A DNA stretch of 64,000 bases from NCBI GenBank assembly GCA_019671005.1, contig CM033711.1:58887049-58951048 (forward strand), written 5' to 3'. Origin of the DNA: Hibiscus mutabilis (lineage: Eukaryota > Streptophyta > Magnoliopsida > Malvales > Malvaceae). Below the pieces are notes generated by a model. The model did no database searches. It worked only from the letters and a program-made list of their open reading frames with translations, and was not told the origin of the DNA. This document shows positions 45,644-58,132 of the stretch, piece by piece. Position 1 is the stretch's first letter. The number at the start of each line of letters is the position of its first letter. A program made the translations under genes and the position numbers.

Positions 45644-48600
45644 TTAAGAAAATTCATCCTCGAATTTTCACTCTAAACGAAGAGATGAGGATACTGCTTC
45701 TGCATCATCTCCTTTGGCTCCCAGGTTGCTTCTTCCACTGAGTAACTCCTTCAAAGAACTTTTACTAGAGGCACGGACTTGTTTCGAAGTCTCTTGACTT
45801 CTCGTGCGAGGATCTGCACTGGTTTTTCCTCGTACGTCAAATTGGACTAAATCCCCAAAGATTCGCTCGATCACATGGAAAGAATCAGACCGGTACTATT
45901 GTAGCATAGAAACATGAAAGACATTATGGATTCGACTTAACTCCTCAAGGAGGGCTAGTCGGTAGGCAACAGGTCCAACTCGCTCGATCACCTCGAATGG
46001 GCCGATAAAGCGAGGACATAGCTTCCCCTTCTTGCCAAAACGAATGATCTTCTTCCACGGAGATACCTTAAGGAAGGTCTTCTCACCAACGCCATAATCA
46101 ATGTCTCTTCTTTTCAAATCGATTAAGCTTTTTCACTGGTCAAACGTCGCCTTGAGCCGACACGAATGATGGTTACGCTTTTTCGGTTTCCCGTAGTAAG
46201 TTAGGGCCTAAAATTTTGCCTTCACCAAGCTCGGCCCGACAAAGAGGAGTTCTACATCTCCTTCTATAAAGAGCTTCGTAAGAGCCATTTGAATTGAAAC
46301 TTGGTAACTATTGTTGTATGCAAACTCCATTAATGGTAGGGATTTCTCCCACGTATATCCAAAATCGATAACACAAGCTCGTAGCATATCTTCCAGAATC
46401 AAAATTGGTACAAAATACTTATACATATGGATAAAAGAGAATTAAGGTTACCAATAACCCTTTCAAGTTGGCCATCGGTTTGAGGGTGGAAAGTAGTGCT
46501 TAGGTGCACTCGCGTTCCCAAAGCTTTGTGTAAGGTTCTCCAAAACCAAGATGCAAAACGCGGACCGCGGGATCGGAGATGATAGACACAGAACTTCGTG
46601 CAAACGGATGACTTCGTGAATGTACAACTCAAATGAGTCTAGACAAGTCAAGTCTATTCTTACCGTAAGAAAATGAATGACTTGGTGAATCGATCTACAA
46701 TGACCCATACAACATCATTTTTCTTCGGTGTCATTGGTAGACCGCTTAAAAATCCATCGTAATACGTTCTCATTTCCATTATGGAAGCTCAATAGGTTGC
46801 AAGAGACTGGTTGGCGTGTCAAAACCTAGCCACAAAGTCCGTGATCTCACCTTTCATACTGGACCACCAATACAGCTCTTTCAAGTCTTTATACATCATG
46901 ATAGCTCCAGATGAACAGAGAAAAGACTCGAATGAGCTTCACTCAAAAATCTGGTTCCAAAGATCATCATTGTCGAGACACACGATATACGATTCAAGAT
47001 ACAATAAACCTTCGAATTCATAGCAAAATCAGGATCCAACTTATCCTTGATATTAGCAATAAGAGTTTGCAACTCTTCATCGGACTCTGAAGTGCTTTGA
47101 TTCGGGACACGATGGTTGATCAATTCTCAATTCGCCAACAATTTGCCATACTTCTTGAGCCAAAAATAGGCATTCAAACAGCTCGAGGAAGGAGTAGGCT
47201 TCCGACTAAGGGCGTCAGTCACAACATTGCCCTTACCGGGATGGTAATCAATGACCAAATCATAGTCCTTCAAAAGTTCCATCCACTGTCATTGACGAAG
47301 ATTCAACTCTTTCTCGAAAGTCAAGATACTTCGTGCTCTTGCGATTAGTGTACAAGTAACAATTCTCATTGTAAAGATAATGCCTCCAAATCTTTAAGGC
47401 AAACACAACAAAGAGCTAACTTCAAATCATGCGTCGGGTAGTTCAGCTCGGGTGGTTTAAGCCGACGTGAGGCATAAGCAATGACTTTTCCTTCTTGCAT
47501 AAGTACACAGCCTAATCCCGGTGGGATGCATCACTCAGATACGGTGAAGTCCTTGCCCGACTCGGGTTGCACTAAAATAGGGGCATGTGTTAGGACTTGC
47601 TTAAGCTGATCAAAACTCCTTTGTTGCTCAATTATCCACACGAAGGGGTTATTTATAGAAAACCTTTGTCAAGGGTACAACAATCATCGAGAACTCTTTA
47701 ACGATCTCTACTGTAATAGCCTGCAAGGCCTATAAAGCTACGTACTTCTCAATATTCTTAGAAGGAATCCACTCGAGAACCGCTTGTATCTTCTTTGGAT
47801 CAACTTGGATTCTGGAAGAAGAGATCACGTGTCCTAGAAATGATACTTTAGATAGCTAGAATTCACATTTACTGAACTTGGCATACACCTATTTCTCATA
47901 GAGAGTCCAAGCATAATTTGGAGATGTTCTTCTTGGGTGACAATGTCCTTAGAATAGATCAGATGTCATCTATGAACACAACCATGAATTTATCTAGATA
48001 GGGCCGGAACACATGGTTCATCATGTCTATGAAGGTCAGTAGATGCATTGGTAAGCTCAATAGGCATTACCAATAACTCATAACGGTCGTATCTAGTTTA
48101 GAAGGCAAATCATTGGAACATCGACTCCTTCACTAGCATTTGATAGTATCTAGATCATAGGTCTATCTTAGAGAAGACGGAAGAACCTTTCAACTGATCG
48201 AAAAGGTCATCGAGCATTGGTAATGTATACTTATTCTTGATTGTTACTCTATTCACCAAGATAATTAATGCATAGTCGCGTCGATCCATCATTTTTTCTT
48301 GACAAACAAAACCGATGCTCCCTAGGGTGGGAAACTTGGTCGAATAAATCCCTTTATTCAAAAGATCTTGGATTTGGGCCTTCAACTCTTTCAATTTGAT
48401 CGAGTCATCCTATACGGAGCAATGGAGACTAGTGTAGTCCCTGGTTACACTTCGATTTCGGATTCCACTTCTCGGGTTAGAGGGAGTCATAAAAGTTCAT
48501 CGAGGAACACGCTAATGAATTCTTTTACCACCAGTACATCTTCGAGCTTTGCATCTTCCTTAGATTCTATAGCACACATAATGGCTTCCTTAGGCTCGGG

Positions 48601-50259
48601 TTTGGCTTTCATCAAAGCTATGCTCTCCTTGCTAAGTCCATGGAGATACAGCTTCTTCTTCGAAAAATCTACCCATGCTTGATGTTCAGCTAAGCAATCA
48701 AGGCCTAGGATAAGATCGAACTCATCAAAAGCCTATGCCATCAAATTGGCTGGAAATGATATCCCTAATCCTCATAGGGCAAGCTTTTCAGATCAACTGT
48801 ACAACCACGCTATCTCCTAGTGAGTTAAAGAAACTATTTCAGAAGTAATTGGTTCGGGTTCTAAGGCATACTTTTCAATCAATGGTTCACTAATAAAGAA
48901 ATACATAGAACTGGGATCCACCAAAGCATAAACAAGATCAGAATATAATTCCACCATACCTGCAATCACGTCAGGATCGTCTTCTTACTCACGGCCTCGA
49001 ACATGGTACATCTGAGCTGAGATCTAAGGGTCATACCCAACTGAATGGGGATTTGAGTTGTGAGGCTTCCCTGCTGACCCTGTCTGTATTGGTTTCACTC
49101 CTCTTCCCTTATTAGGATTTTTCTGAGAAGCCAATGAGGTATGAGCATTTGGGTTTAGGGACATTGTCTAATGAAGTGACTAGCTTCCCCAAAGGGGTAG
49201 CAAGATTCGGCCTATCTATGATATTGCCCGGGATGCCTCTTTTGACAAAAGCTACATAAAGGGATCTGTGAGCCTCTTCTAGAACCACTCGTACTATCAA
49301 CTGAAGTCGTACGAGTAACAAATGTTCTCAGAGATTAGGACTGGGTGACGTATCTCGTCTTTGGCAGCTACTGAAAGGTGGCAGACTTCTGGTCCCATTG
49401 TCTACCTTTCTTCTTAGGCACGGGAGGCCTAGAATCATCTCATAACCTTTTTAGTTCTGGTTTAATCCTATTCTTTCTCTTATAAGCCTTCTCGCGAGGC
49501 TTCAAAGAGTAGCAATTGCTTCCTTGACCAATTTTGAAAGTCCTCCAACTCTAAAGTAGTAAAGAGGGGACGTAATTCATCACATAGGCCATCGATAAAC
49601 ATTCTACACTTCTCTTTCTTTGTACGTATGATCTCGATACCATACCTCAAGTACTTACAGTCGTGGATATATTTGCTCCATGGGTCATCCTCCTTATCTC
49701 GGATAGAGGAACTTTTACGCCTTTCAACAAGGTAATGGTTGCCGATATACTTCTTACGGAACACCTGAAGGAAGAAGTCCCATGTAACTCTATGCTCAGA
49801 TACGGTGAGTGTCATAGTGTCCCACCAACTCTAAGCCTCTTCAAAAATTAGTGCCAGAGCACACTCCAGCTTGTGCTCGTCATGACACTTCATCTGCTTG
49901 ATCAAAACTTTGAGAGTATTTTCCGGCCAATACTCGCTACTTGGGGTTATCCTGTTCTTGGCTAGTGAAAGTGTAAATCGAATACTGTCTGGGCTTATCA
50001 ATAAGAGCTCTCGAGATAGATGAAGATGCTTGATGGTATGCGTGATGGCTCTTGCCTAAGGGACACGACCACCACCGCTTGACCATCTCCGCCATAGACA
50101 TCAAGTTCTCTGGCACAAACGGAGGCATGAAGGAGAATTAGGTGGGTTGTTCTGTCCCACCTACTCTGGGTCGGACTTCAGCTCCAAGGTTGTTCCCCAT
50201 GTCGAGGAGGAACCGGGTGTGGTTCTACCATACCAAGTCTATCACTGTGCATGAGACAT
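45644..50259 (-). pseudogene. Tekay-C gag-pol, copy 1 (many short indels)
   Basis: Domain order is gag (ATG at 50259 to about 49050), protease (about 48380-49050), RT (about 47700-48390), RNase H (about 47000-47690), integrase (about 46160-46900) and integrase C-terminus with chromodomain (about 45650-46160). Visible blocks are KFGKKGKLCPRFIGPFE-type integrase C-terminus with HNVFHVSML (45896-46117), LPMEFAYNNSYQ-type coding (46208-46426), and gag FRKKYIGNHYLVERR (49480-49815). Compared with copy 2 it has many 1-4-base differences that break the frame, and most overlap CAG or CTG. One falls just before the RT active site (GATCAGATG for GATCAGGATG, about 47966). Confidence 0.88.
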
Positions 50260-50402
50260 CCTTAAAGCTATTCAAACAAAAGATATTGGATCGTGTTAGT
50301 TTGCAAGTCACAAATAACATATACTGATAAACTCCTAGGTGCCATATGTACATACTGATTCATGGTAAGCCTCGGTTTAGTCCTAGAATCGACTAAACTG
50401 TA

Positions 50403-50414
50403 GTTCGATTAGCA
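50403..50414 (-). other. Degenerate primer-binding site, Tekay-C copy 1
   Basis: The plus strand reads GTTCGATTAGCA where copy 2 has GTTCTGATAGCA and initiator tRNA-Met requires GCTCTGATACCA. The extra change relative to copy 2 again overlaps CTG. Confidence 0.7.
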
Positions 50415-50418
50415 CAAA

Positions 50419-53333
50419 TGTAATACCCCTTCCCATCTTGATAAAGGAACTCGAGGTCGAAAAATGTTACTGTAAACTTATTCAGAGGTCGAAAGCTTAA
50501 TCAGAGTTCAGAATCTTATTCTAGATGTCTTATTAAACTCTTTTACGACTTATCAAACTAACTTATTAATAGCTTACTCAATTTGGGGCTAATTTCAAAC
50601 TTTTTTGAATTTAGGGACTAAATTGTAAATTTTACAAATTAAGGATCTTTATCAGAATTTCTTTACGCTAATCTTCAACTGAACTCATCCATTATTAGAC
50701 TATGAAATTTCGTTATCAATGGAGATTATTTACCTATCCAATTAGACCATACAATATTTAGTGACCATTTTGTAAATTATTCAAAATTGTGTTCAAAGCC
50801 TTTTAACAGAATTAACTACCTCCGTATCGATACACCTTGGGTCTGTATCGATATGGATAGGCATAGATTCAATTTAGACTTTGAGTGATTAAGGCCCTGT
50901 ATCGGTACCACTTAGATCGTATCGATACAGTCTGACTTAATTAACCTTTCTTAACAGATCTTGTTTCAATAGAGCTAAGCTCGTACCAATACAATTTGAT
51001 CCGGTGTTGACCCGCCTCGATAGACCTAAGGTCGTATCAATACAATTTATTTTTAGATCCCACTACCAAGATCCGTATCGATACACCCCTTAGTGTATCG
51101 ATCGCCTTATTTTACCAAGTCCAAATATGCAAGGCTATATCGATCTGATACGACCCGTATCCTATAATGACAAATTTTATCTAGTTTTTATTTGAATTAA
51201 CAAATCGAATGATGTCCAAGCTTTACCAAATTTTACCAGCAATATTTAAACACTAAAACCTACTAGCATGTCAATTTTCAGTCCATTTGAATTTGTTTAC
51301 TATGTTTTTACCTTTTAGTTCCTTTAAGCCCAATTTAACTAGTTTCTTTAATTTACAACCACCCCATCTTCCATTTTTTTGTACTTAAACACTTTAGGGC
51401 CATTATATACATATCAAAATAGACAAATGTAACATGTTTAAGCACTATGCCACCTTACTAGGAGTTCAAACAAAACGTAAGCATACATGTAATTGATGGG
51501 GAGTGACTTGCAACTTCAACAACATGATCAAGGCTCGGATTGCTTCAAGGTCCTGAAATGCATCGACACACACATGTTAAACTTACATAGCCTAGGGAGG
51601 TAGTTATAACAAATGGAACCAAGTCTTGTAATGGCATGTATAACATGTGAGCACGCTTGAATGACGTATACATAATATTAACATATACAATTCATGCTTA
51701 ATATCATCATATAGTAATTCCATATGTCAAATGCAAAACACATATCCTTCATTTTTCCGTTGGACATAGAAACCAATGGATACACGGATTCCCCTATACA
51801 CCAAAATATTTCAAAAGTATGCCTTAGCTTTGAGCCGTAGCTCGGAATCCTTTACACAATCCAACCTTTTCTCCCTACATATAGGTCATAGCCCCAAACC
51901 GTAGTCCAATACCTTACTTAATAAGCTCAAATAACCCTATGGCATGCTAATTGTATCTAATGTCCACAAGTGTCCAAGGTTACATATTTCATCATAAGAC
52001 TTACCTCTATGCCCTTAGGCCATATTGGATTGCAAATTGAGCCTTGGCTCCAAATATCATATCATAACATGTTCATATCAAATTCCACAAATAACATATT
52101 CAAATATCATACATAAGTTTACATATAACTTATTCAAATATGAAGGACTTACCAACTTACCATAGGATCGACATACATTTGCTCTACTTGAGCCCTTACC
52201 AAGATGCAAGATTTTAAGCACAAAACAAATGCAATTGGGATGGCACCTAGCCAATCCCATGGCACAACTAGACTCACCTAGTGCTCGGAGACTTCATGGT
52301 TCACATATAGCGATCCCCTTGCCGTTGGAAGAGTTCGGAATAGCCGATGGTGAAGATGACTTGCCTTCTACCACTTGAGCTAGTTCAAAATTAGAGGATT
52401 TCATTAGAATCGAAACTAATGATTTTTGAACGTTTTTCAAGCTTACCAAAGCTTGTAGACAATATCAAAATAAGGAAATTGGCTTCCTAACACATGGGCT
52501 TAACTTGAACATTCAAGGCTTAAATCTTGAAATTAAACTCTAAGGATTGTTGGAATCATCAAATTGATATAGGGTTTTACTTACCCAATTGTAAGCTTTC
52601 AATTGATGTATCGAAATCAAACAAAGGCCAAGGATTAGATCGAGGTGCTTGCTTGAGCTTAGAGAGGAAGATGACAATAGATGTGTGTGCTTGGCTTCTT
52701 AATGACAAAGGTGAGATTGGGTTTGGAGATTCAAAAGAAATGAAGAAAGCTTTTTCCTTATTCTTTTTAAGGGGACTAAGGCCCTAGTCATTCTTCACCT
52801 TATCCTTAACCAATGGGAAGCTTTCCCTTATCAAAGGGTTTACTTAACCCAATAATTAATACATTTTCTCAATCCTTTCCTACTTTTGACAATTGATGAC
52901 CAATTGTCACCCTTTTTAGATCATTTTCATGTGGAGGGGTGGCAAGCAAGTACGTGAGTCATCCCTACTTCAAATCTTTTCAATTTGGCCACTAAATCAA
53001 TTTGGACAGGATCCATATCGATATACCTTATGGTTGTATCGATATGGCTAGACTAAATTGGGTAAGTTAGTTAAAAATAATTTGGTCGTACCAATATAGG
53101 TCCTACCGTATCGATATGCATTACCCAGATTCAGCATTTCTAACATTTTCTATAAAACCCCTAACTTTCATTCCTTACAAAAAGGTCTAACAGCTTCAAT
53201 TAAGCTCAAATTAACTTTCATTACCTCAAAATTGGGCACAAGATTTGATAATTACATCATTTAAGTATAATCGGTACAAAATTTCTGATCACTAGAGCCT
53301 AGTTCTGACTGGGCCAGTTTTCAGGGTGTGACA
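50419..53333 (-). repeat. Tekay-C LTR 2 (2915 bp), apparent hybrid of LTR 1 and LTR 3
   Basis: Edges are TGTAATACCCC at 50419 and TGTGACA at 53333. The first ~700 bases follow LTR 3 (TAATACCCC, CTTATTCTAGATGTC, TTGGGTCTGTATCGATATGG). From about 51.65 kb on it is nearly identical to LTR 1 (CGTTGGACATAGAAACCAA against CCTTGCACATAGCAACCAA in LTR 3). Between, diagnostic sites alternate. Motif clusters are at 50822-51160 and 53010-53120. Confidence 0.88.
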
Positions 53334-53343
53334 ACTCTCCCCC

Positions 53344-54720
53344 TTAAGAAAATTCATCCTCGAATTTTCACTCTAAACGAAGAGATGAGGATACTGCTTC
53401 TGCATCGTTTCCTCTGGCTCCTAAGTTGCTTCTTCTACTGAGTGACTTCTTTAAAGAACTTTTACTAGAGGCGCGGACTTGTTTCGAAGTCTCTTGACTT
53501 CTCGTGCGAGGATCTGCACTGGTTTTTCCTCGTACGTCAAATTGGACTAAATCCCCAAAGATTCTGGCTCGATCACATGGAAAGAATCAGACCGGTACTA
53601 TTGTAGCATAGAAACATGAAAGACATTATGGATTCGACTTAACTCCTCAAGGAGGGCTAGTCAGTAGGCAACAGGTCCAACTCGCTCGATCACCTCGAAT
53701 GGGCCGATAAAGCGAGGACATAGCTTCCCCTTCTTGCCAAAACGAATGATCTTCTTCCACGGAGATACCTTAAGGAAGGTCTTCTCACCAACGTCATACT
53801 GAATGTCTCTTCTTTTCAAATCAGATTAAGCTTTCTGCTGGTCAAACGTCGCCTTGAGCCGGACACGAATGATGGTTACGCTTTTTTCGGTTTCCCGAAG
53901 TAAGTTAGGGCCTAAAATTTTGCCTTCACCAAGCTCGGCCCGACAAAGAGGAGTTCTACATCTCCTTCTATAAAGAGCTTCGTAAGGAGCCATTTGAATT
54001 GAAACTTGGTAACTATTGTTGTATGCAAACTCCATTAATGGTAGGGATTTCTCCCACGTATATCCAAAATCGATAACACAAGCTCGTAGCATATCTTCCA
54101 GAATCAAAATTGGTACAAAATACTTATACATATGGATAAAAGAGAATTAAGGTTACCTGAATAACCCTTTCAAGTTGGCCATCAGTTTGAGGGTGGAAAG
54201 TAGTGCTTAGGTGCACTCGCGTTCCCAAAGCTTTGTGTAAGGTTCTCCAAAACCAAGATGCAAAACGCGGACCGCGGTCGGAGATGATAGACACAGGAAC
54301 TTCGTGCAAACGGATGACTTCGTGAATGTACAACTCAGCGAGTCTAGACAAGCTGAAGTCTATTCTTACCAGAAGAAAATGAACAGACTTGGTGAATCGA
54401 TCTACAATGACCCATACAACATCATTTTTCTTCGGTGTCATTGGTAGACTGCTTACAAAATCCATCGTAATACGTTCTCATTTCCATTATGGAAGCTCAA
54501 TAGGTTGCAAGAGACTCGTTGGCAGGTCAAAACCTAGCCACAAAGTCTGTGATCTCACCTTTCATACCAGACCACCAATACAGCTCTTTCAAGTCTTTAT
54601 ACATCATGATAGCTCCAGGATGAACAGAGAAAAGACTCGAATGAGCTTCACTCAAAATCTGGTTCCAAAGATCATCATTGTCAGAGACACAGATACGATT
54701 CCGAAGATACAATAAACCTT
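53344..54720 (-). pseudogene. Tekay-C integrase and chromodomain, copy 2
   Basis: The catalytic core at 54124-54465 keeps all three acidic residues: VWVIVDRFTKS (Asp), SIISDRGPRF (Asp) and DGQLERVIQ (Glu). The zinc-binding part is at 54527-54715 (SSLFSVHPGAIMMYKDLKEL). Positions 53826-54131 encode LPLMEFAYNNSYQVSIQMAP and YEALYRRRCRTPLC. The C-terminal module with HNVFHVSML and the chromodomain (VEEATWEPKE-like) are at about 53370-53825 in broken frames. This is the best integrase of the window. Confidence 0.9.
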
Positions 54721-55360
54721 CAGAATTCATAGCAAAATCAGGATCCAACTTATCCTTGATATTAGCAATAAGAGTTTGCAACTCTTCATCAGACTCCTGA
54801 AGTGCTTTGATTCGGGACACGATGGTTGACTGAATTCTCAATTCTGCCAACAATTTGCCATACTTCTTGAGCCAAAAATAGGCATTCAAACAGCTCGAGG
54901 AAGGAGTAGGCTTCCGACTAAGGGCGTCAGTCACAACATTGCCCTTACCGGGATGGTAATCAATGACCAAATCATAGTCCTTCAAAAGTTCCATCCACTG
55001 TCATTGACGAAGATTCAACTCTTTCTGAGTCAGAAGATACTTCAGGCTCTTGCGATTAGTGTACAAGTAACAATTCTCATTGTAAAGATAATGCCTCCAA
55101 ATCTTTAAGGCAAACACAACAGTAGCTAACTTCAAATCATGCGTCGGGTAGTTCAGCTCGGGTGGTTTAAGCTGACGTGAGGCATAAGCAATGACTTTTC
55201 CTTCTTGCATAAGTACACAGCCTAATCCCCGGTGGGATGCATCACTGTATACGGTGAAGTCCTTGCCTGACTCGGGTTGCACTAAAATAGGGGCATGTGT
55301 TAGGACTTGCTTAAGCTGATCAAAACTCCTTTGTTGCTCAATTATCCACACGAAGGGGGT
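54721..55360 (-). pseudogene. Tekay-C RNase H domain, copy 2
   Basis: Positions 55001-55351 give the N-terminal half (FTVYSDASHRGLGCVLMQEG, ALKIWRHYLYNENCYLYTNR), with the catalytic Asp of YSDAS. Positions 54527-54994 continue with KDYDLVIDYHPGKGNVVTDA and LSRKPTP. One TGA at about 55000 (GTCATTGACG on the plus strand) separates the halves. The frame is otherwise good. Confidence 0.9.
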
Positions 55361-56070
55361 TATTTATAGAAAACCTTTGTCAAGGGTACAACAATCATCG
55401 AGAACTCTTTAACGAATCTACGGTAATAGCCTGCAAGGCCTATAAAGCTACGTACTTCTCCAATATTCTTAGAAGGAATCCACTCGAGAACTGCTTGTAT
55501 CTTCTTTGGATCAACTTGGATTCTGGAAGAAGAGATCACGTGTCCTAGAAATGATACTTTAGATAGCTAGAATTCACATTTACTGAACTTGGCATACACC
55601 TATTTCTCATAGAGAGTCTGAAGCATAATTTGGAGATGTTCTTCTTGGGTGACAATGTCCTTAGAATAGATCAGGATGTCATCTATGAACACAACCATGA
55701 ATTTATCTAGATAGGGCCGGAACACATGGTTCATCATGTCTATGAAGGCTGCAGATGCATTGGTAAGCTCAATAGGCATTACCAATAACTCATAACGGTC
55801 GTATCTAGTTTAGAAGGCAGTCATTGGAACATCAGACTCCTTCACTAGCATTTGATAGTATCTAGATCATAGGTCTATCTTAGAGAAGACGGAAGAACCT
55901 TTCAACTGATCGAAAAGGTCATCGAGCATTGGTAACAGATACTTATTCTTGATTGTTACTCTATTCAGCTGGCGATAATTAATGCATAGTCGCGTCGATC
56001 CATCATTTTTCTTGACAAACAAAACCGATGCTCCCTAGGGTGGGAAACTTGGTCGAATAAATCCCTTATT
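55361..56070 (-). pseudogene. Tekay-C reverse transcriptase, copy 2
   Basis: The active site FMVVFIDDILIYSKDI is intact at 55600-55785, preceded by VMPIELTNASAAF, where the clade normally has MPFGLTNAPA. The N-terminal part (55860-56060: LCINYRQLNRVTIKN, DLFDQLKGSSVFSKIDL) is interrupted by TAG stops. The thumb region (55370-55600) contains stops too. Confidence 0.88.
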
Positions 56071-56680
56071 CAAAAGATCTTGGATTTGGGCCTTCAACTC
56101 TTTCAATTTGATCGGAGTCATCCTATACGGAGCAATGGAGACTAGTGTAGTCCCTGGTTACACTTCGATTTCGGATTCCACTTCTCGGGTTAGAGGGAGT
56201 CATAAAAGTTCATCGAGGAACACGCTAATGAATTCTTTTACCACCAGTACATCTTCGAGCTTTGCATCTTCCTTAGATTCTATAGCACACATAATGGCTT
56301 CCTTAGGCTCGGGTTTGGCTTTCATCAAAGCTATGCTCTCCTTGCTAAGTCCATGGAGATACAGCTTCTTCTTCGAAAAATCTACCCATGCTTGATGTTC
56401 AGCTAAGCAATCAAGGCCTAGGATAAGATCGAACTCATCAAAAGCCTATGCCATCAAATTGGCTGGAAATGATATCCCTAATCCTCATAGGGCAAGCTTT
56501 TCGGATCAACTGTATAACCACGCTATCTCCTAGTGAGTTAAAGAAACTATTTCAGAAGTAATTGGTTCGGGTTCTAAGGCATACTTTTCAATCAATGGTT
56601 CACTAATAAAGAAATACATAGAACTGGGATCCACCAAAGCATAAACAAGATCAGAATATAATTCCACCATACCGCAATCA
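56071..56680 (-). pseudogene. Tekay-C protease, copy 2
   Basis: Minus-strand coding is readable but interrupted by stops: YALVDPSSMYFFISEPLIEK (active-site Asp present, loop Gly replaced as in Tekay-A), FDEFDLILGLDCLAEHQAWV and LYLHGLSKESIALMKAK. The end leads into RT with SIAPYRMTPIKLKELKAQ. The plus-strand ORF 56108-56395 is a shadow. Confidence 0.82.
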
Positions 56681-57974
56681 CGCCGGGATCGCCTTCTTAC
56701 TCACGGCCTCGAACATGGTACATCCGAGCCGAGATCTAAGGGTCATACCCAAATCGAATGGGGATTTGAGTTGTGAGGCTTCCTCGCTGACCCCGTGCTG
56801 TATTGGTTTCACTCCTCTTCCCTTATTAGGATTTTTCTGAGAAGCCAATGAGGTATGAGCATTTGGGTTTAGGGACATTGTCTAATGAAGTGACTAGCTT
56901 CCCCAAAGGGGTAGCAAGATTCGGCCTATCTATGATATTGCCCGGGATGCCTCTTTTGACAAAAGCTACATAAAGGGATCTGTGAGCCTCTTCTAGAACC
57001 ACTCGTACTATCAACTGAAGTCGTACGAGTAACAAATGTTCTCAGAGATTAGGACTGGGTGACGTATCTCGTCTTTGGCAGCTACTGAAAGGTGGCAGAC
57101 TTCTGGTCCCATTGTCTACCTTTCTTCTTAGGCACGGGAGGCCTAGAATCATCTCATAACCTTTTTTAGTTCTGGTTTAATCCTATTCTTTCTCTTATAA
57201 GCCTTCTGCGAGGCTTCAGTAGCAATTGCTTCCTTGACCAATTTTTGAAAGTCCTCCAACTCTAAAGTAGTAAAGAGGGGACGTAATTCATCACATAGGC
57301 CATCGATAAACATTCTACACTTCTCTTTCTTTGTACGTATGATCTCGATACCATACCTCAAGTACTTACAGAAGTCGTGGATATACTGCTCCATGGGTCA
57401 TCCTCCTTATCTCGGATAGAGGAACTTCTTACGTCTTTCAACAAGGTAATGGTTGCCGATATACTTCTTACGGAACACCTGAAGGAAGAAGTCCCATGTA
57501 ACTCTATGCTCAGATACGGTGAGTGTCATAGTGTCCCACCAACTCTAAGCCTCTTCAAAAATTAGTGCCAGAGCACACTCCAGCTTGTGCTCGTCATGAC
57601 ACTTCATCTGCTTGATCAAAACTTTGAGAGTATTTTCCAGCCAATACTCTGCTACTTCGGGGTTATCCTGTTCTTGGCTAGTGAAAGTGTAAATCGAATA
57701 CTGTCTGGGCTTATCAATAAGAGCTCTCGAGATAGATGAAGATGCTTCAGTAGTATGCGTGATGGCTCTTGCCTAAGGGACACGACCACCTGTTTGACCA
57801 TCTCCGCCATAGACATCAAGTTCTACTGCTGAACGGGAGGCATGAAGGAGAATTAGGTGGGTTGTTCTGTCCCACCTACTCTGGTCGGACTTCAGCTCCA
57901 AGGTTGTTCCCCTATGTCGAGGAGGAACCGGGGTGTGGTTCTACCATACCAAGTCTATCACCAGGTACAGACAT
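56681..57974 (-). pseudogene. Tekay-C gag, copy 2
   Basis: Coding begins at ATG 57974 (MSVPGDRLGMVEPHPG). Blocks are EYWLENTLKVLIKQMKC, a retrotransposon gag core with FRKKYIGNHYLVERR, then MEQYIHDFCKYLRYGIEIIR and CRMFIDGLCDELRPLFTTLE at 57149-57394. The zinc-knuckle area (56860-56990) is broken. At about 56670-56800 this copy, not copy 1, shows many CTG to CCG and CAG to CGG changes (for example ATCCGAGCCGAG for ATCTGAGCTGAG). Confidence 0.87.
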
Positions 57975-58116
57975 CCTTAAAGCTATTCAAACAAAAGATA
58001 TTGGATCGTGTTAGCTGCAAGTCACAAATAACATATACAGATAAACTCCTAGGTGCCATATGTACATACTGATTCATGGTAAGCCTCGGTTTAGTCCTAG
58101 AATCGACTAAACTGTA

Positions 58117-58128
58117 GTTCTGATAGCA
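58117..58128 (-). other. Primer-binding site, Tekay-C copy 2, two mismatches
   Basis: The minus strand reads TGCTATCAGAAC; initiator tRNA-Met would need TGGTATCAGAGC. It lies four bases from the LTR. Either it decayed after insertion or a variant primer was used. Confidence 0.75.
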
Positions 58129-58132
58129 CAAA

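Noticed and set aside
48368..48682. Plus-strand ORFs rich in Ser over the Tekay protease (also 21026-21364 and 56108-56395)
   Set aside because: Shadow frames opposite the protease/RT junction; repeated only because the underlying element is.
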